Shown here: positions 32,470 to 45,400 of the stretch, piece by piece
Layout of the letters: every line of letters begins with the position of its first letter
Position numbering within the stretch: position 1 is the stretch's first letter
Source: Sphagnum compactum
Lineage: Eukaryota > Bryophyta > Sphagnopsida > Sphagnales
Assembly: GCA_965153455.1 (NCBI GenBank)
Contig: OZ234493.1
Location: 7,368,213-7,432,212, forward strand
DNA: 64,000 nucleotides
Direction of reading: 5' to 3'
The notes under the pieces: model-generated
Seen by the model: only the letters and a program-made list of their open reading frames with translations
Database searches by the model: none
Told to the model about the DNA's origin: nothing
Program-made: the position numbers and the translations under genes

Positions 32470-35293
32470 ATGCTTCTGCAGCGTCTATGGCGGCTATGGC
32501 CGCAACAACAACCTCACTGCCTTCTTCGCGCCATCGCTAACAACGTCTCTTCTGCCTGCCAATCTGTGCTGCCTCACGAAGATACTGTACTCGGTGAGTT
32601 TTTCACAGTCATTAGTCTCAGCCTCTTTTAATTAATTAATTTTTTTAAAAAGAAAAAGCAATGTAGTCATGTGTTCTGGAGCAAACAACAAAAAAAGAAA
32701 GGTGAGTGAGTTTCTGTTTCCCTGTTAAGTTTTGATGTCCACTGTGTGACCAAAATTGCTTCTTGTTTTGCTTACTACTGTCTAAGAAGTTGTTCATCTT
32801 TAAAAGATGAAGGCAGTAGGTATAGAAGGTAGTAGAGAAGGGGAGTCGAAAAGTGTCTGAGGAATGTTGCACATTTCTTCCTTTCTTACATGTTGCTTGC
32901 TTCCTGCTTCTGCTCAATTCTGTTTCTAAGGACCTGGAAAGTTGTGTTGTGGCAACATGTAATGTTTCAGGCTTTTCAAAAAATAATTTAAAAAAAAATA
33001 ATTTAAAAAATATTATCATTATTATTTTCAAAAATAATTTTGAGTGCTTTAGATCAGTACCTATGTGTCAAATCTGGCAAAGTGAAGTAAGTTGAAGTAG
33101 TAGACTTCAGTAGACTTTTTTTAGAGTCAGAAATTTCTTGTTTCATGGCATCAAAACCCTCAAACGCATGATGGATGTGCATACATTTTGGATATGATGA
33201 CACTGGGTTGCTTGATTGCTATGCCCCATAAAGACCAAACCATCGGTGCTTGTCTGAGTCTGGCCATATCTTGTCATCAGCGTATTACAGTTGGCTAATG
33301 ATCTTTGATGCTCAACTACAAATGTGCAGATTCCAGAGCGTGTCGGGGGATTAGTAATGTTACTGCGAGTGCATTGAGACCATGGAGCTCCCATGCACCA
33401 TTGATTCACAGTTTGCAACGTATGTGGGCTCTGCAACCTGGATAATCAGAGCTCTAACATGTCACCTTCTCTTGATAGTCCATTCAATGTTTGACTGACA
33501 CTGCTTGTTTTCAAATTTGAGAATATTTTTCCATGAACTTGTTATATTTGTGCTCTCAGTGAATCTGTGAGATTGGAAGGGCTGAGGACTATAGTGACTC
33601 TTGACAGTATAGTGGGTGGTTCCTTCTCTGGACAGAACAGCAATTCAGCAGTTGGTGGTGACGGCTTCAGGGCCCGATAGACCAGGCATTGTAGCCAGGC
33701 TGTCAAAGCGAGTTCTTGAATGTGGAGGTAATGTGGCAGAGAGCCGGATGACAAGATTGGCTGGTGACTTTACCATTCTGATGCTAATCACATTTGATAT
33801 AGCGTAAGTCAGACCTCAATGTTTGTATCCTGTTTATTCACCTGTGTTGCCTGCTCATGCTCTTAGGTTCATGTATCTATGAATGTCACTCAGCTAATTC
33901 AGGGTTTAGGGTTTAGTCTTGCAATCCTCAAATGGGTTGTGTTTGAGTTGATGGCTATGGTGTGACAAAGGTGTCTGTTTCTTGAGTCACGAGCAGGGTT
34001 TTGTGCATAATGATGCACATTTGTGGTCTGGGTTTCCTGCTGTCATGGATTGCTCAAAGTTATGTACAGGTGTGTACAGAACAGCGCGGAAGGCAGAACA
34101 ACTGCGCAACTCTCTCTTAGAGATTGACGGTCTTCAGGTTGGTATTTGAAGTTCAATTGCTTGCCATACAAACTGTATTGTCAACCAGTGCTTGTGCATA
34201 TACAATATGCCTGGGTCACTGAACAGTTTGCAATATTGTTTGGAGAAGCTAGGGGTTTCAGTAGTGTTAAAAAGGAGGAAGAGCAATGTTCCACTTTGCA
34301 GCAATCTTATCGAAGTTATGGGTTTTTTCCAGGTTGGCACAAGATGGACATCTGATGAGCGCCTGAAAGAGACACAGCCACTTCGTAAGTTTCGAAAGAT
34401 TTTGCTGCGGGGTGCAGACAACCCAGGCATGTTGTGTCTGAACCCTTGAAGTTGCAGTCATTACCCTGTAAATGATGATATCTTTGCATTGCAGTGATGG
34501 AAGCAGAGCACTGATTTACATCAGATCATCACTGAGGCAATCTGCTCAATTCTGCTGTAATACCTTGGTTATAGGGTGTAAATTGCCTGCATACAGCTGC
34601 ATGCACCATTATCCTGCTTATCAATGTAGACAGCTATATTTGGGCTTGCTACTTGTTGTACCTTTCAATTCTGTTTCAAACCAGAGGGTGCAATTACGCC
34701 AAATGGGTACATCATCATTCATTTTGGTGCTCTGTGCTATCCTTGTGCAAGCCCTTGATTGAAAATGGTGAAGAGGAAGGTATGTGGATCCATCTCCTGC
34801 TAAGGTGCTTGTTATTTATCTGCAGCATGTGGGGAGGTGCAGGTCTTGTATACAATGTGACTGAGTATCTCTTTTCTCATGGTATCAACATTGAAAATCT
34901 GGAAACCCACACTGAACAGGTGCCAACAAGCCTTGACTCCTTGGGAGTAGTTGAATTCATCAAATTATTGAATATTCAAGATCTAATGCTGACAAATCTT
35001 CCTCCCTTGTTTTGCATATAAACTAAACTGCATGCTGACACTTTATATGCCAGCATATGTATGTAGTTTAGTTTCTGTGGGTGGGTATGACTAAACAGGC
35101 ACCATCTGGAGGAGCAACACTGTTCATGATGGCAGGAGTGATAGCAATGCCAGTGAGATTGTCAACACGCAAGCTTATTCACAACTTGGATACATTGCAA
35201 ACCACTCTGGGTGTGGATATTGCTATCTCCAACCTTCCTGTTTCTACCAGCTATAAGTTTCGGCTTCCTTCTCCACCTCTGGCTATTGTATAA
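32470..35293 (+). CDS. Double-ACT-domain protein, GcvR-like, 6 exons, 236 aa
   Basis: Exons: 32470-32593, 33641-33803, 34080-34137, 34333-34426, 34843-34919, 35099-35293 (711 nt, phases consistent). The N-terminus MLLQRLWRLWPQQQ, rich in Arg/Leu/Gln with few acidic residues, suggests a mitochondrial or plastid transit peptide. ACT domain 1 begins near residue 43 (LVVTASGPDRPGIVARLSKR). ACT domain 2 begins near 134 (ILLRGADNPGLVYNVTEYL, then INIENLETHTE and the variable GGATLFMMAGVIAMP). This two-ACT layout with DRPG/DNPG signatures is that of the bacterial glycine-cleavage regulator GcvR family; ACT domains usually bind amino acids or mediate dimerisation. The plant function is not known to me. 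Intron 4 uses a GC donor (34427-34428). The start is the first Met of the open first exon; an acceptor used at 33640 fits the phase better than the nearby alternative. Confidence 0.85.
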
Positions 35294-36925
35294 TAAATGT
35301 ACCTGCAAGTATAGTGATGACATGTGGGGGTCAAGAAAATAGTGTTTTAGAATCAGAAGTCAAAGACGCTGGTTTCCTAAAACTCTTCAGGACAAGGTGA
35401 AATAGGGAATGGATCTCAACTTGCCTTGAACTGTCTTGGTAGATGGTGTCGAGGGAGAATGGTGTTATATTACAGTACTTGTCTAGAAATGTTGAGATTG
35501 GTAGAAGGTCAAGTTTGACTCGACTGGAAAATGCAGATCTACATCATAGATGGATGATGTATTGCTAATGTAGTTGTTCAGGTTTCAATTCCATGTTAGA
35601 AATTTCAGAAGTTGATTATACAGGGACAAGCTAAAATGAAATGAAGCTTACCATTGCAAGCTTGTTGCTGCTTGCATGAGTGTACTTTTTTGTTGACTAT
35701 GTTTCTTGAGTGCTAACCAGCATCACGACTGAGTCTTCCTGTCACCTCTGGAAATACAACAGAAACTGAAGAAGGGGAGTCAAGTGATGAAATGTTGGAC
35801 ATGCGGTTGCAGTGGTCCACAAGGACAAAGTGGTCACAGATTGTATACAATTGTTGGTTCATGAGGAAGGGGTGTAAGTGGGTATTGCAAACTGGTCACA
35901 GATTGTACAGGATTGTTGGTCCAGGAGGAAGGGATGTAACCGTGTATTGCCTAGTGACGGTGGATGGTCATGCCTGATATTTGTTTATGTACAGTGATCA
36001 AATTATCTGTTATTGGTTAATTTTTTAATGTTTTTCCTTGAAAAAACTTACTGCCATGCTCAAGATTGAAAACCCTTCGACATATGCATGAGGGATGAAT
36101 TGAAATTTCCCAAGGTGTCCTCTGGTCTCTTATGTGGCATGGAAGAGGATCGCTTCTGTTTATATGAGTCTCCACAAATTCAAGCAGCCATTTACATAGT
36201 TACCATCTTACAAATTTTGAAGGAATGATTATTGGAATTGACGAGGATTAGTATATTGTTCAGTTTACAGTTTTGCTTCACATGCAAGTGAGGGAATGCT
36301 TTAAGTTGAAAGTTTACCTTAAATTTTCTCAATTTCTTTTTGAAATAATATTGATGTTAAAGTGTTCTAGAAGGTTAGAGTTCACTTCTAAAAGGACCTA
36401 GTACCAACACGGTAATGAAGACGCTCTAAATCATGCCAAATCATGCAGATTTGGCCAGCATCAAAGTCTCTTACAGGAGGAGTAGGAGGAGGAAGAGGGC
36501 ATTTGTGATTGCAGCTCCCCAATGCTCAAGCTCCAGTGCTTGAGGATCGTAGGCAACCTGTCCAACAGGCTTCTACACCATCAAAACAACAAAGCTGTGA
36601 AGATGAATGTACTTCTCTACTTGTCAACAGTTTTTTCAAAAAGCTTCCAAACCTGAATAACAATTGATGCGTAAAGTCCATCTGCACCTTGCAGCAACAG
36701 CTTATTCAGTGTTTTTTATTCCAAGGGAACTATTTCCCTTTGTTGAATAAAGTGGGTTCTGCTATGGAGGTCTGCTCCCTAAAGTTGTTCCTTGGAAGTT
36801 GGACCCACTCCAGGCCCCAAAACTACAAAACCCTTTCTGCAGTCAAATCTCTAGACATAGGTGAAGAAGATTTCAGCTTCTAAATCTAAAGCTCATATTG
36901 TACAAACTCAAGTGTCTTACAGGAA
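35294..36925. other. Intergenic region between convergent genes
   Basis: Holds the 3' ends of the double-ACT gene and the SDN-A gene. 35831-35892 and 35893-35950 are diverged tandem copies of about 60 bp (TGGTCACAGATTGTA at each start). No other gene is visible. Confidence 0.5.
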
Positions 36926-39900
36926 TCATGAAAGGCGTTCCCTATGTGAAAGAGCAGTTACCAATTGCTGTAACCTGTTGACTTCAATGTTTCTAAGCTG
37001 GAGCTCGACATGGGCTTTGGCGAGTTCTAACTTTGCACAGTGCAACTCCTGAAAATGGCCACATGGACAAAGAACCTGATATCCACTTGGTAATATCCCA
37101 GCTGGTACCACTGTGTTTGGGACCCCACCAAAACTCTGAAATCCTCCAAAACCCCCACCCTGTAACATATGGACTCCAGTTGGAAGTGACAGTGCCCCAG
37201 GAAGTTCTTCAAACTTTCCACGTTTTGCAACCCTACTCTCATCCTCATTTCCTGGAAGTAGCCTTTTTCTGGAGGTGTCTATCATAGAATTCATCAATGA
37301 GGCATCTCCAAAGTCCCTGTTCTGCAGTTTCACAATGGGTGTTGTGAAATTCACCATCTTGCGAACCTGAATTTCAGCCCTCTTGGTACTGTTGTCCAGT
37401 GTCCTGACTGTCATGGCAACTGTCTTTTGTGGAAAACCAAACGAGTCCTAAAAAGAAACAGAGCACACAGATGTAACAATGTGTATCTTAATCCCAGACA
37501 CATTCCAATTGCATTCTCTTGTAATATCAAACTGCAATTTTTTTGTGATAACATAGGTCCAGAATCAGGTATCCTTATCCACATTGGGATCACCGAACAT
37601 AATAGTCAGGAATTACAGGTTCATTTCATACCTGATTTTTTTTTTCTGAACAGCATTATGTGAATTGCATATCATCACAAAGGGTAGTGAAACAGAATAG
37701 GGTTTAGACAAACAAATACCACAGCATGTAAGCCCTGTAACTGCTCAAATGCAGAATCTGCTTCCTCCCTGCTCCTGAAAACAGCATATGTGGAGCCTGT
37801 CTTGTGTTGACTTTTCACCGTAATTTCCTGTCAACATGAGATCCACAAACACAAGTTCTTTACCCCCTTGAATTATATATCATCTTGGGCTGTATAACAA
37901 TTTGTCTACTGCAAAAGTAAGGAGATTTGAGCAAAATGAGGTCCTGTATATTTAGTGCTAAATTCCCCTGATGCAAAGAACAAAGTCCAGTCCTTGCCAC
38001 AAACCATGTAGAATTGACAATAACAAACACCAAATTATCCAGCACATGAGAAAGGTGGTGAATAGAACCAACCTGGATTTCACAAGGAAATTCTGCTGTG
38101 AACAGAGTCTGTAAGTCTGAGACTGTCAAGAAATTGGGCAGCTTGTGCAAAAAGAGCTTAGACACTGAGTCTTTCTTCACCTGTAATCAGCAACACCACA
38201 TTACGATGCTGATGTTTCACCAGTATGAGTCCAAGAAACATTCTGGGCTCCTTAGACCCATTGGAATATCTAGTGCACTTACTGAAAACAGCCACAAAAA
38301 AGGGGAGAAAAAAGAACAAGAGCAAGACACTGGCAAGTCAAGAATCTAAAGGGTTTCTGAGCTCTACTTTGGAAAGTCACAACGTACCCTCTTGGACTGA
38401 GTAATATCATACTCCTCCAGGCCATGTTCAAGCCTATGCAAGACCAAGCGCATGGGAACAATAGCATCATCCAAACAGTTGTGAGGCTTTCCTTCCTCCC
38501 TGAAATCATATTGTAATACAGCCTGTTTTCCCCCAAAGGAATTTGAGAATGATCAACATAAGAAAGTCACATAAAACAATACAGTGAATCTGCTGACAGA
38601 AAAGTCCCAACAGACACCCAACGCATGTAGCACAATCAAGAAGAGATCATGCATCTTGCATGTCTATTGAGAGATCCAGAATTCCAACAGTAAAATTACC
38701 ATAGAAATCAGTAAGAAAAAATCAGCATGTACCTTACAGAGGTTGACAAGGCTGGGCAAGTGAGTTAATGCCCAAGTTCTCGGTTGGAATATAAATGCAG
38801 TGTCAATCACCCGTTGGTGATCAATTTTCAAAACTGACCACCAAAGCAAACACCATAATTAGATGTAGGCATGCATACAATAACCCTCATCACACTAATG
38901 TAGATCTGAAGTGGTCTATCCCTTTTTTCTGTTTAAGACCCGAAACCCTAAACCTGGGCAATTCTCACAGCATCAACAACCTTCTGTCAGACACCAACTG
39001 AGAAACATTCAACAGTATATATGTTGAGAATTTTCCTACTGGAAACCAGTGACACACAGTCTGTGGCAAGAGTCAAGAGTAACTGTACCACTTAAGTCAT
39101 GGTCCAAGCTGTGGCCCACAAGAATAGTGCCTGGACTCAGTATCTTCTTCACCATCCTCTGCCACTCAGAAGCAGCTCTCTTTTAGTTACAACATCTATA
39201 TTTGCACTCTCTGTCAGATTGCAGTTGCCAAACCCCTGAACCCAATGCTGGAAAATGACCTGGGCAACTCTTAAATAAGACAGTAACCTCTTTAGATTGT
39301 CAGCAGACCATAAGTCCTGAATTGATGCTGATAACAGACCTGAACAGCTTCTTGGGTAAGAGAGACTCCTTCTAGATCCTCAGCCTTGACTCCTGTGATG
39401 TGTGTGAGGTAATCCACCACCTTCTTATTTGGCAAGACAAGCTCATCAATCAATATCTGCATGCCACACCCAAGGCCATCATGATAAGTCTACTGTAAGC
39501 TCCCTTTCCAAACATAGTACATGATTAAAAACTAGAACATGGAATTCGACTGAAAATCTTGACCTGGATCAGAACTGGACTATGTGAAGCAGAGGAAAAA
39601 CAGGAAGTTCTGAGAATACATACTTACATCATAATTACAGTTAACTGCAAAAACAGTGAGTTCTGGGAATCTGTGCTTACATCGCAATTACGGTCAACTG
39701 CACAGATTTTCACAATCTGGGCTTCACCCCCTTCACAGTCCACCATTTCACAATCAAGAGAAATGATCCTTTCTGGAACATTGATTTTCCTTTCTCGCTT
39801 TGAAATGATCCACCCCTAACAATCACACCAAGTAGAAACTTTTTCAATTAGGGTTAGATTATGGTGATGATTCCACCATTTTGACAATGTGAGTCTGTAA

Positions 39901-41429
39901 AAATTAAATTTGTTTCCCGTAAAAGAACCATGGAAGTCTAGCTACAAAAGGTTACTGTTGACTCCACTGGCTGGTTCCCTCCACTCTTTTATCCCTCCAT
40001 TCGGCAAGGGGATGATTTTCCATTACACTCTTCCAAATGTGCAAACATCAACATAAAGAGTACTGTTTCCAGATAAGATGTGAGAGAACCTTCTGGTAGG
40101 AGGGGAAAGTGTATGAGGAAGGAAACCGAATATGTGCTTGAGTTAATTCCACCAGCTCCTGAAAACCCACCAGCTCTTTCAGTGGACTTCATAAAGTAAG
40201 CTAACCAGGAAGAAAATGAAACATTGCTTATTTCACTGGGGTTGTCACTCAGGATCAATATCATTCCAGGCTGCATTGCATAATCATTGATACACCCAAT
40301 TGGTTTTTCTTTCTCAATTGCACACCTGTTCAGGAGTTTTTGGCCATGGCTGAGTTGCATTCAAGAGCTCTTCCAGCTTATGACAATGAGCCCACTTGCG
40401 GATCCTCTTTACTGTCTGCATGTACATTGTTCCAGAAGGTAAGCATACTATGTAATACCAATTTTTTTTGACCATATCAAGTGCCTTCTCACAGAGACTA
40501 GGTACTTCAAGAAGTGTATTTGAAATCATTTGTATACTGTACTTCACATCTAGGATTTCATCATGCCCTTTGTACCAAACTCCCATCTCCCAGCTAACAT
40601 TTTTCAATGTAATCAAATCCTTACACTGATCTCCAACTTGCATATCTTTCAACTGTTTCTCTGGAACTGTTATCTCATTTCCTTGAGCCCACCCAAACTT
40701 CAATAACAGATAACTTCCAGAAATTGATGTTCCACAATTTGAAAAGTAGTTTTCAGTCTTCACTATTGATCCTAGTATCCTTACATGTGAGGTGTCAATG
40801 CCTGCATACAACTCAGCGAGATGCAGTCAGAAATATTAGTAAGGAACTGACCTGAATATCTTCATCATTAGTGAAGGTCTTCACAAATGCAGCAAGGACA
40901 TCAAAGCGATGGCTTGCAGGGTCAGTCTCAGAACCACCACTCTTGGCATTGACAGATGAAACAAACTCTAACCAGCCACCTATTTGTCCCTTAATCTGCT
41001 GTGCCAGTGCAGTCCTTACTATCATGATCAGGACCTGTAAAAACAATCCAACAAAACCAGCTGTATGTACCTCAGACAGAATCAATGTTTGTTCCGTTGA
41101 GGAGCCTCCAAAGCACGGGTGACAATTTTGACATACCTTGAAACAGGTCTTTGAAATCAAAGATTGACATGGAACAGTGTGGATATGATCATGTCCCAAC
41201 TTCAAGCATCATATTTTCCCCTGAGATGAAATGCCTGAATTCTGGCACTCCTAGGTTTTATGGGAAGTGCTGTTTGGTGCAGCTGACTGGTCAGAAATAC
41301 CCAATGGTGCTATTCCAAAGTCAACACTGTGGACCACAAAGATGAGGAAAGAGAATGGAAGTTAATGAAAAAGGTTCTCACATCCATGTCTGTTTCCTTG
41401 AAGCCTGTCAGATACTTTGAGCTGTCCAT
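36926..41429 (-). CDS. SDN: Small-RNA-degrading nuclease (SDN family), copy A, 12 exons, 561 aa
   Basis: Exons in transcript order: 41429-41382, 41034-40852, 40415-40326, 40158-40090, 39815-39681, 39456-39340, 39158-39089, 38833-38733, 38522-38388, 38180-38073, 37827-37720, 37447-36926. All are GT-AG and in phase (1686 nt). The DEDDh 3'-5' exonuclease core is intact: SLDCEMVDC (D151, E153), VGHSLDHDL (D235), KIDHQRVIDTA and PHNCLDDA (H285, D290). An RRM-like segment follows (KLFLHKLPNFLTVSDLQTLF, then GSTYAVFRSREEADSAF), then DSFGFPQK and VRKM as in plant SDN proteins, and a C-terminal helical tail with LCPCGHFQEL and many charged/Leu residues. SDN enzymes trim mature small RNAs, limiting microRNA levels. 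The start MDSSKYLTGF aligns with the start of copy B. Upstream in-frame Met codons exist but lie outside the similarity. Confidence 0.92.
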
Positions 41430-42413
41430 GACTGCCTTCCCATTCTGCTTTTTCATCCAAACCAAAGTCGAAAGCACAATTCTTAGATGAAGACTTAGAC
41501 CATGATGAGACCACAATATAGGGGAAAAATGTTGCTTGCATCCTGAGCAGTGACATCCGCTGGAAAGCACTATTCTCTTGGACTGAGCAAGAATGAAGAC
41601 AGTTGCTAAAAGGACATGGATAGAAAATATACATCTTCATTGGTTTCCTTGGAGCTTATCCAAGGTTTAGAGCCCAAAATAACTGGCCCAGTCACCTGCT
41701 TCAGAATTCACCACAAAGAAGAGTCAGATGAGTGAAGATGAGATGATGAGCTGGAAGTTATCCTCCAGCATGCAAAGATCACATAATCAGTCTGCTCTGA
41801 GTTAAGGGTTTGGGATCTACACCACAGGACAGAACATTATTGATCACATTTTTACCCAAGGAAAATAAGTACAAATGTGCTGGATGTGATCAAATAATCG
41901 TTGAGCAAAGAACCCTCCTGGAATAAAAGACTTGGGAAACCGACAGAGAACAGAAGTCAAGGAACATACAGCAGTCTGAGTGCTCACTAGGCTTGGGAAA
42001 GTCCTTGAGCGTTCCTTAGTGTTCATGGCAATCTGATTCAAAAAAATCCACACAAAATATTAACATCACAAGCTGGACCCTCCAAGCATCTCTAAGTGTA
42101 TGTGCTTCTACTTTTCTTTCATGGAAAACAGCTCAATGGATAGACTCTAGACCCAGAATCCTTAAACTTATCCTTGTTGATTCAGGAAGAGTCTGATTGA
42201 AAATACACAAGATGGTTGAATCACATACAACTAGGTAGGTCTTAATCAATACATACCATCTGTGGGAGAGGTAGGGGACGATTGCAACAGAAAGAACCCT
42301 GAAATTTCAATCAGAAAAATTTAGTCCTGGTATCTTCCAAAACTTCAAAAGCATACCAACCAACCTGCATTTTTACCAGAAACAACACTGCACAACATCA
42401 ACATTTGTAGTAC
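41430..42413. other. Region between the two SDN copies; 3' part of copy B not resolved
   Basis: This should contain the 3' exons and 3' UTR of copy B and the promoter of copy A. A minus-strand open stretch at 41844-42053 contains LCRFPKSF, faintly like the RRM start of copy A (LHKLPNF), but no consistent splice chain was found. Confidence 0.35.
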
Positions 42414-45400
42414 CATGTCCAGACGAGGAACAACACAGCTAGAGGCACCATACTGAAGACGATACAAAACCAAGCGCATTGGCAAGATAGCATCATCCAT
42501 GCAGCTGTTCAATCCTTCCTTCTGGAATCCTGTTTTCCAAACAGCCTGGATCCCCACAAGTGAAGGCATTAGTTGATGTTCTACAACCCACAAACTTGAG
42601 CTTGAACCAACTAAACATTAAGCCAACTGATGTCTCAACAAACTTTTGATTACTTCGATGTAAAGAGTAAGCATCAAAGTCATTACACTAGTGGCTAGGA
42701 CTCATGATGGGCATGATCATATTGATATATGAAGGTTACTGGTAAACAGGTCATCCAAAAAGTACAAAAAACTGAAGGAATACCAAGTCCCAAGGGAAGA
42801 AAGAGAAAACATGATGCACCCATTATGGTGGTTACAAAGGGTGCACCTTCAAAGAGATTCCCTTAGGGTGAAGAGACAGTATGTCACAGGTGGTCTGCAA
42901 AGAGAACAATCGGCTCACCTTGCACAAGGTGATGAGGGTGGGCAGTGGCCCAATACGTGAACCACTGTTGTGAAACAATAATGCTGTGTCAATCACCTGC
43001 TTGTGATCAATTTTCAAAGCTGCAATCACCCACAAAGAGGAAAGGTCATATATCCAGCTGCAAGTTTCAAGAAGCCACTTCACACTTTGGGGCTTTTGTC
43101 AGGCAAAAAAACTCAACATGGCTTGCTAATACTGTCCTTGAGTCCTTACAAAGCGGAGAGTAAGGGAGAGAGCATACTGGCCAAAGCATGATTTAAGCTG
43201 TGGCCGACAAGAATGGTTCCTGGAGTCAACAACTTCTTCACAAGCTTCTGCAATGTACAACACCACAATAGCATGACTACTGTGCAGGAGTAACAATTAA
43301 TTCCACGTATGTGACCATAGCGTCCGGCAGCCTGTTCTTTCTCTTGCACTGCAATCTCAGTTGCTTTCATTGAATAATTTTCCATGAACAGATAGATGCC
43401 AGGCATACCTGAGCAGCAGCCTGGGTAACAGCAACCTGTTCAAGATCCTTAGCTTTGACTTCTGTAATACTTGTGATACAATCTCCAATATTGGTGGCTG
43501 GCAGAACCAGCTGATTAATCAGCACCTGCATCCAAGCAAACAAAACTGCATGGTCACCTCTGATCAAAGCTAAAATGTTGCATGTAGCCAAAAAGAAAAA
43601 AATAAAAATCTCCACAATATATTTACAAAAGGAATGATACCTAATTATGAGATTGAGGAGAAAACTCCACAACAACAAAATTGCATAAGAAAAGAGACTT
43701 CCTGAACCAAATCACAATTCTTGATCTCACCTTGCAATCACGATTGACTGCACAAATACGGACAACCTCACACTGACGTCCTGCACATTCCACCACCTCA
43801 CAAGCAAGTGACACAAGTCTTTCTGGATTGCTTCCCTCTTTTGCTCTTTTTGATATTTTCCATCCCTGTAAAGCCATTACAAAATTTAGGATAAGCAAGA
43901 AAAACACAAAACATATGTACTGTGGATGGGAATGCAATCCATGGCAGACAAAAAGAGAGGTTGCAAAAATGACAGAACTGAAGAGATACATAAAAACAGC
44001 TACCATCTGTGTTCTTTTTCCCCCATATAGGTGACTTGAACAACAATACCTATGTAGCAAAATCAGAGGCAGAGTGGTGATTCGACAATCTACATCAGGA
44101 GGTGAGGTTGCAACTCTTCTATTTCAGTAATAAAACAGAAAAAAGACACTGGAACAACTGTGGCCCTCCTTGTTTCCCAAGAGAAAGGTGAACAGAAACC
44201 TCATGGTAGGAAGGAAAATTGTAGAGCTGTTGGAACAAGGGATGTGCTTGTGTTAATCCGACCAGCTCCTGCACCACCATTGGCATGTCAGCAATTCAAT
44301 ACAGATACATCATCAGGCAGATTTTGTCTGTCATCCTTCAGTACCATGCCTATACATTTTAGTTCAACACAAAACAACCACCAGAAAATCAATGAGTATT
44401 GGTTATTTTGCTAAAGAGGAACATCCGTACTTGCATGCTTGATGCAGCAACCAAACTACAAAGTTCCTACTCTGTATACTGATTTCTTTCCTCATCTTGA
44501 TCATGCTTTGGTGTCCTAAATTGCACAGACCTGTTCTGGAGATTTTGGCCCTGGCTGGGTGTCACCCAACAGTTTCAAATTTTCTGTGCGTCGAGCCCAC
44601 TTCCGGGCCCTTTTCACCATCTGCATGCTCATTTTCAAAAACAACACGAAGCACAGTTACAAGCCCACTGGTGCATCTCAACAAAGAGTTCTTAGTCATT
44701 GTTTGCTACTTCAAGGCTTGTTTCCTTGATCTCTAAAACCCTAAAGTTGCTATTCTAAAATTGATTCTTCAAAGCATCCCGGAAACTACAATCCTCCAAA
44801 TCCAGTTGAAGCCATTCTTCTCCCAGACTTCTTCAATTCAACCTGCCTCTTCTCAGAATCCAGGTAAATGCAAAGCCTTACTCATCCCAGAATCCACAAC
44901 TCTCAAGATCCAGATGACCTAATTCTTCTCCCAGACTTTCTTCAATCACACCTGCTTCTTCAGCATACATATCCAGCAATTGCAAGCAAGAATCTACAAT
45001 CCTTGATATCCAGCTGAACACATTCTTCTCCCAGACTTCTTCTAACAAACCTGCTTCTTCTCCAAATCCAGCAACAAAACACAAGCCTTGACTCTTCCAA
45101 GAAGCTACAATCCTTGAGAAGTAGTTCTTCTTCCAGAGTTCGTAAATAAAATCCACTTCTTCTCTATATCCAGCAATTGCAAAACCAAATTCTGAGACGG
45201 TTTCTTTGATCACCAGCTTCTTCTCTGTATCCAGCAATTGCAAAACCCTAATTCTGACAGCTTCTTTGATCACCAACCTTTTTCATAAAATGCTTTGTAA
45301 GCCCAATCCAGAAGCTCTCACACAGCCAAAGAAGTAGCAATTCAGAGAATTCAGGTTTTGCATACAACAATTTTACTGTGTCAAGAAAAGAAGGCAGTTG

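Noticed and set aside
33633-33641. Acceptor eight bases upstream for exon 2 of the double-ACT gene
   Set aside because: It shifts the frame out of the ACT domain; the acceptor ending at 33640 restores the conserved reading.
44878-45276. 132-codon minus-strand open frame between SDN-B exons 2 and 3
   Set aside because: It consists of minisatellite units inside an intron, and exon 2 to exon 3 splicing (phase 0) is fully supported without it.
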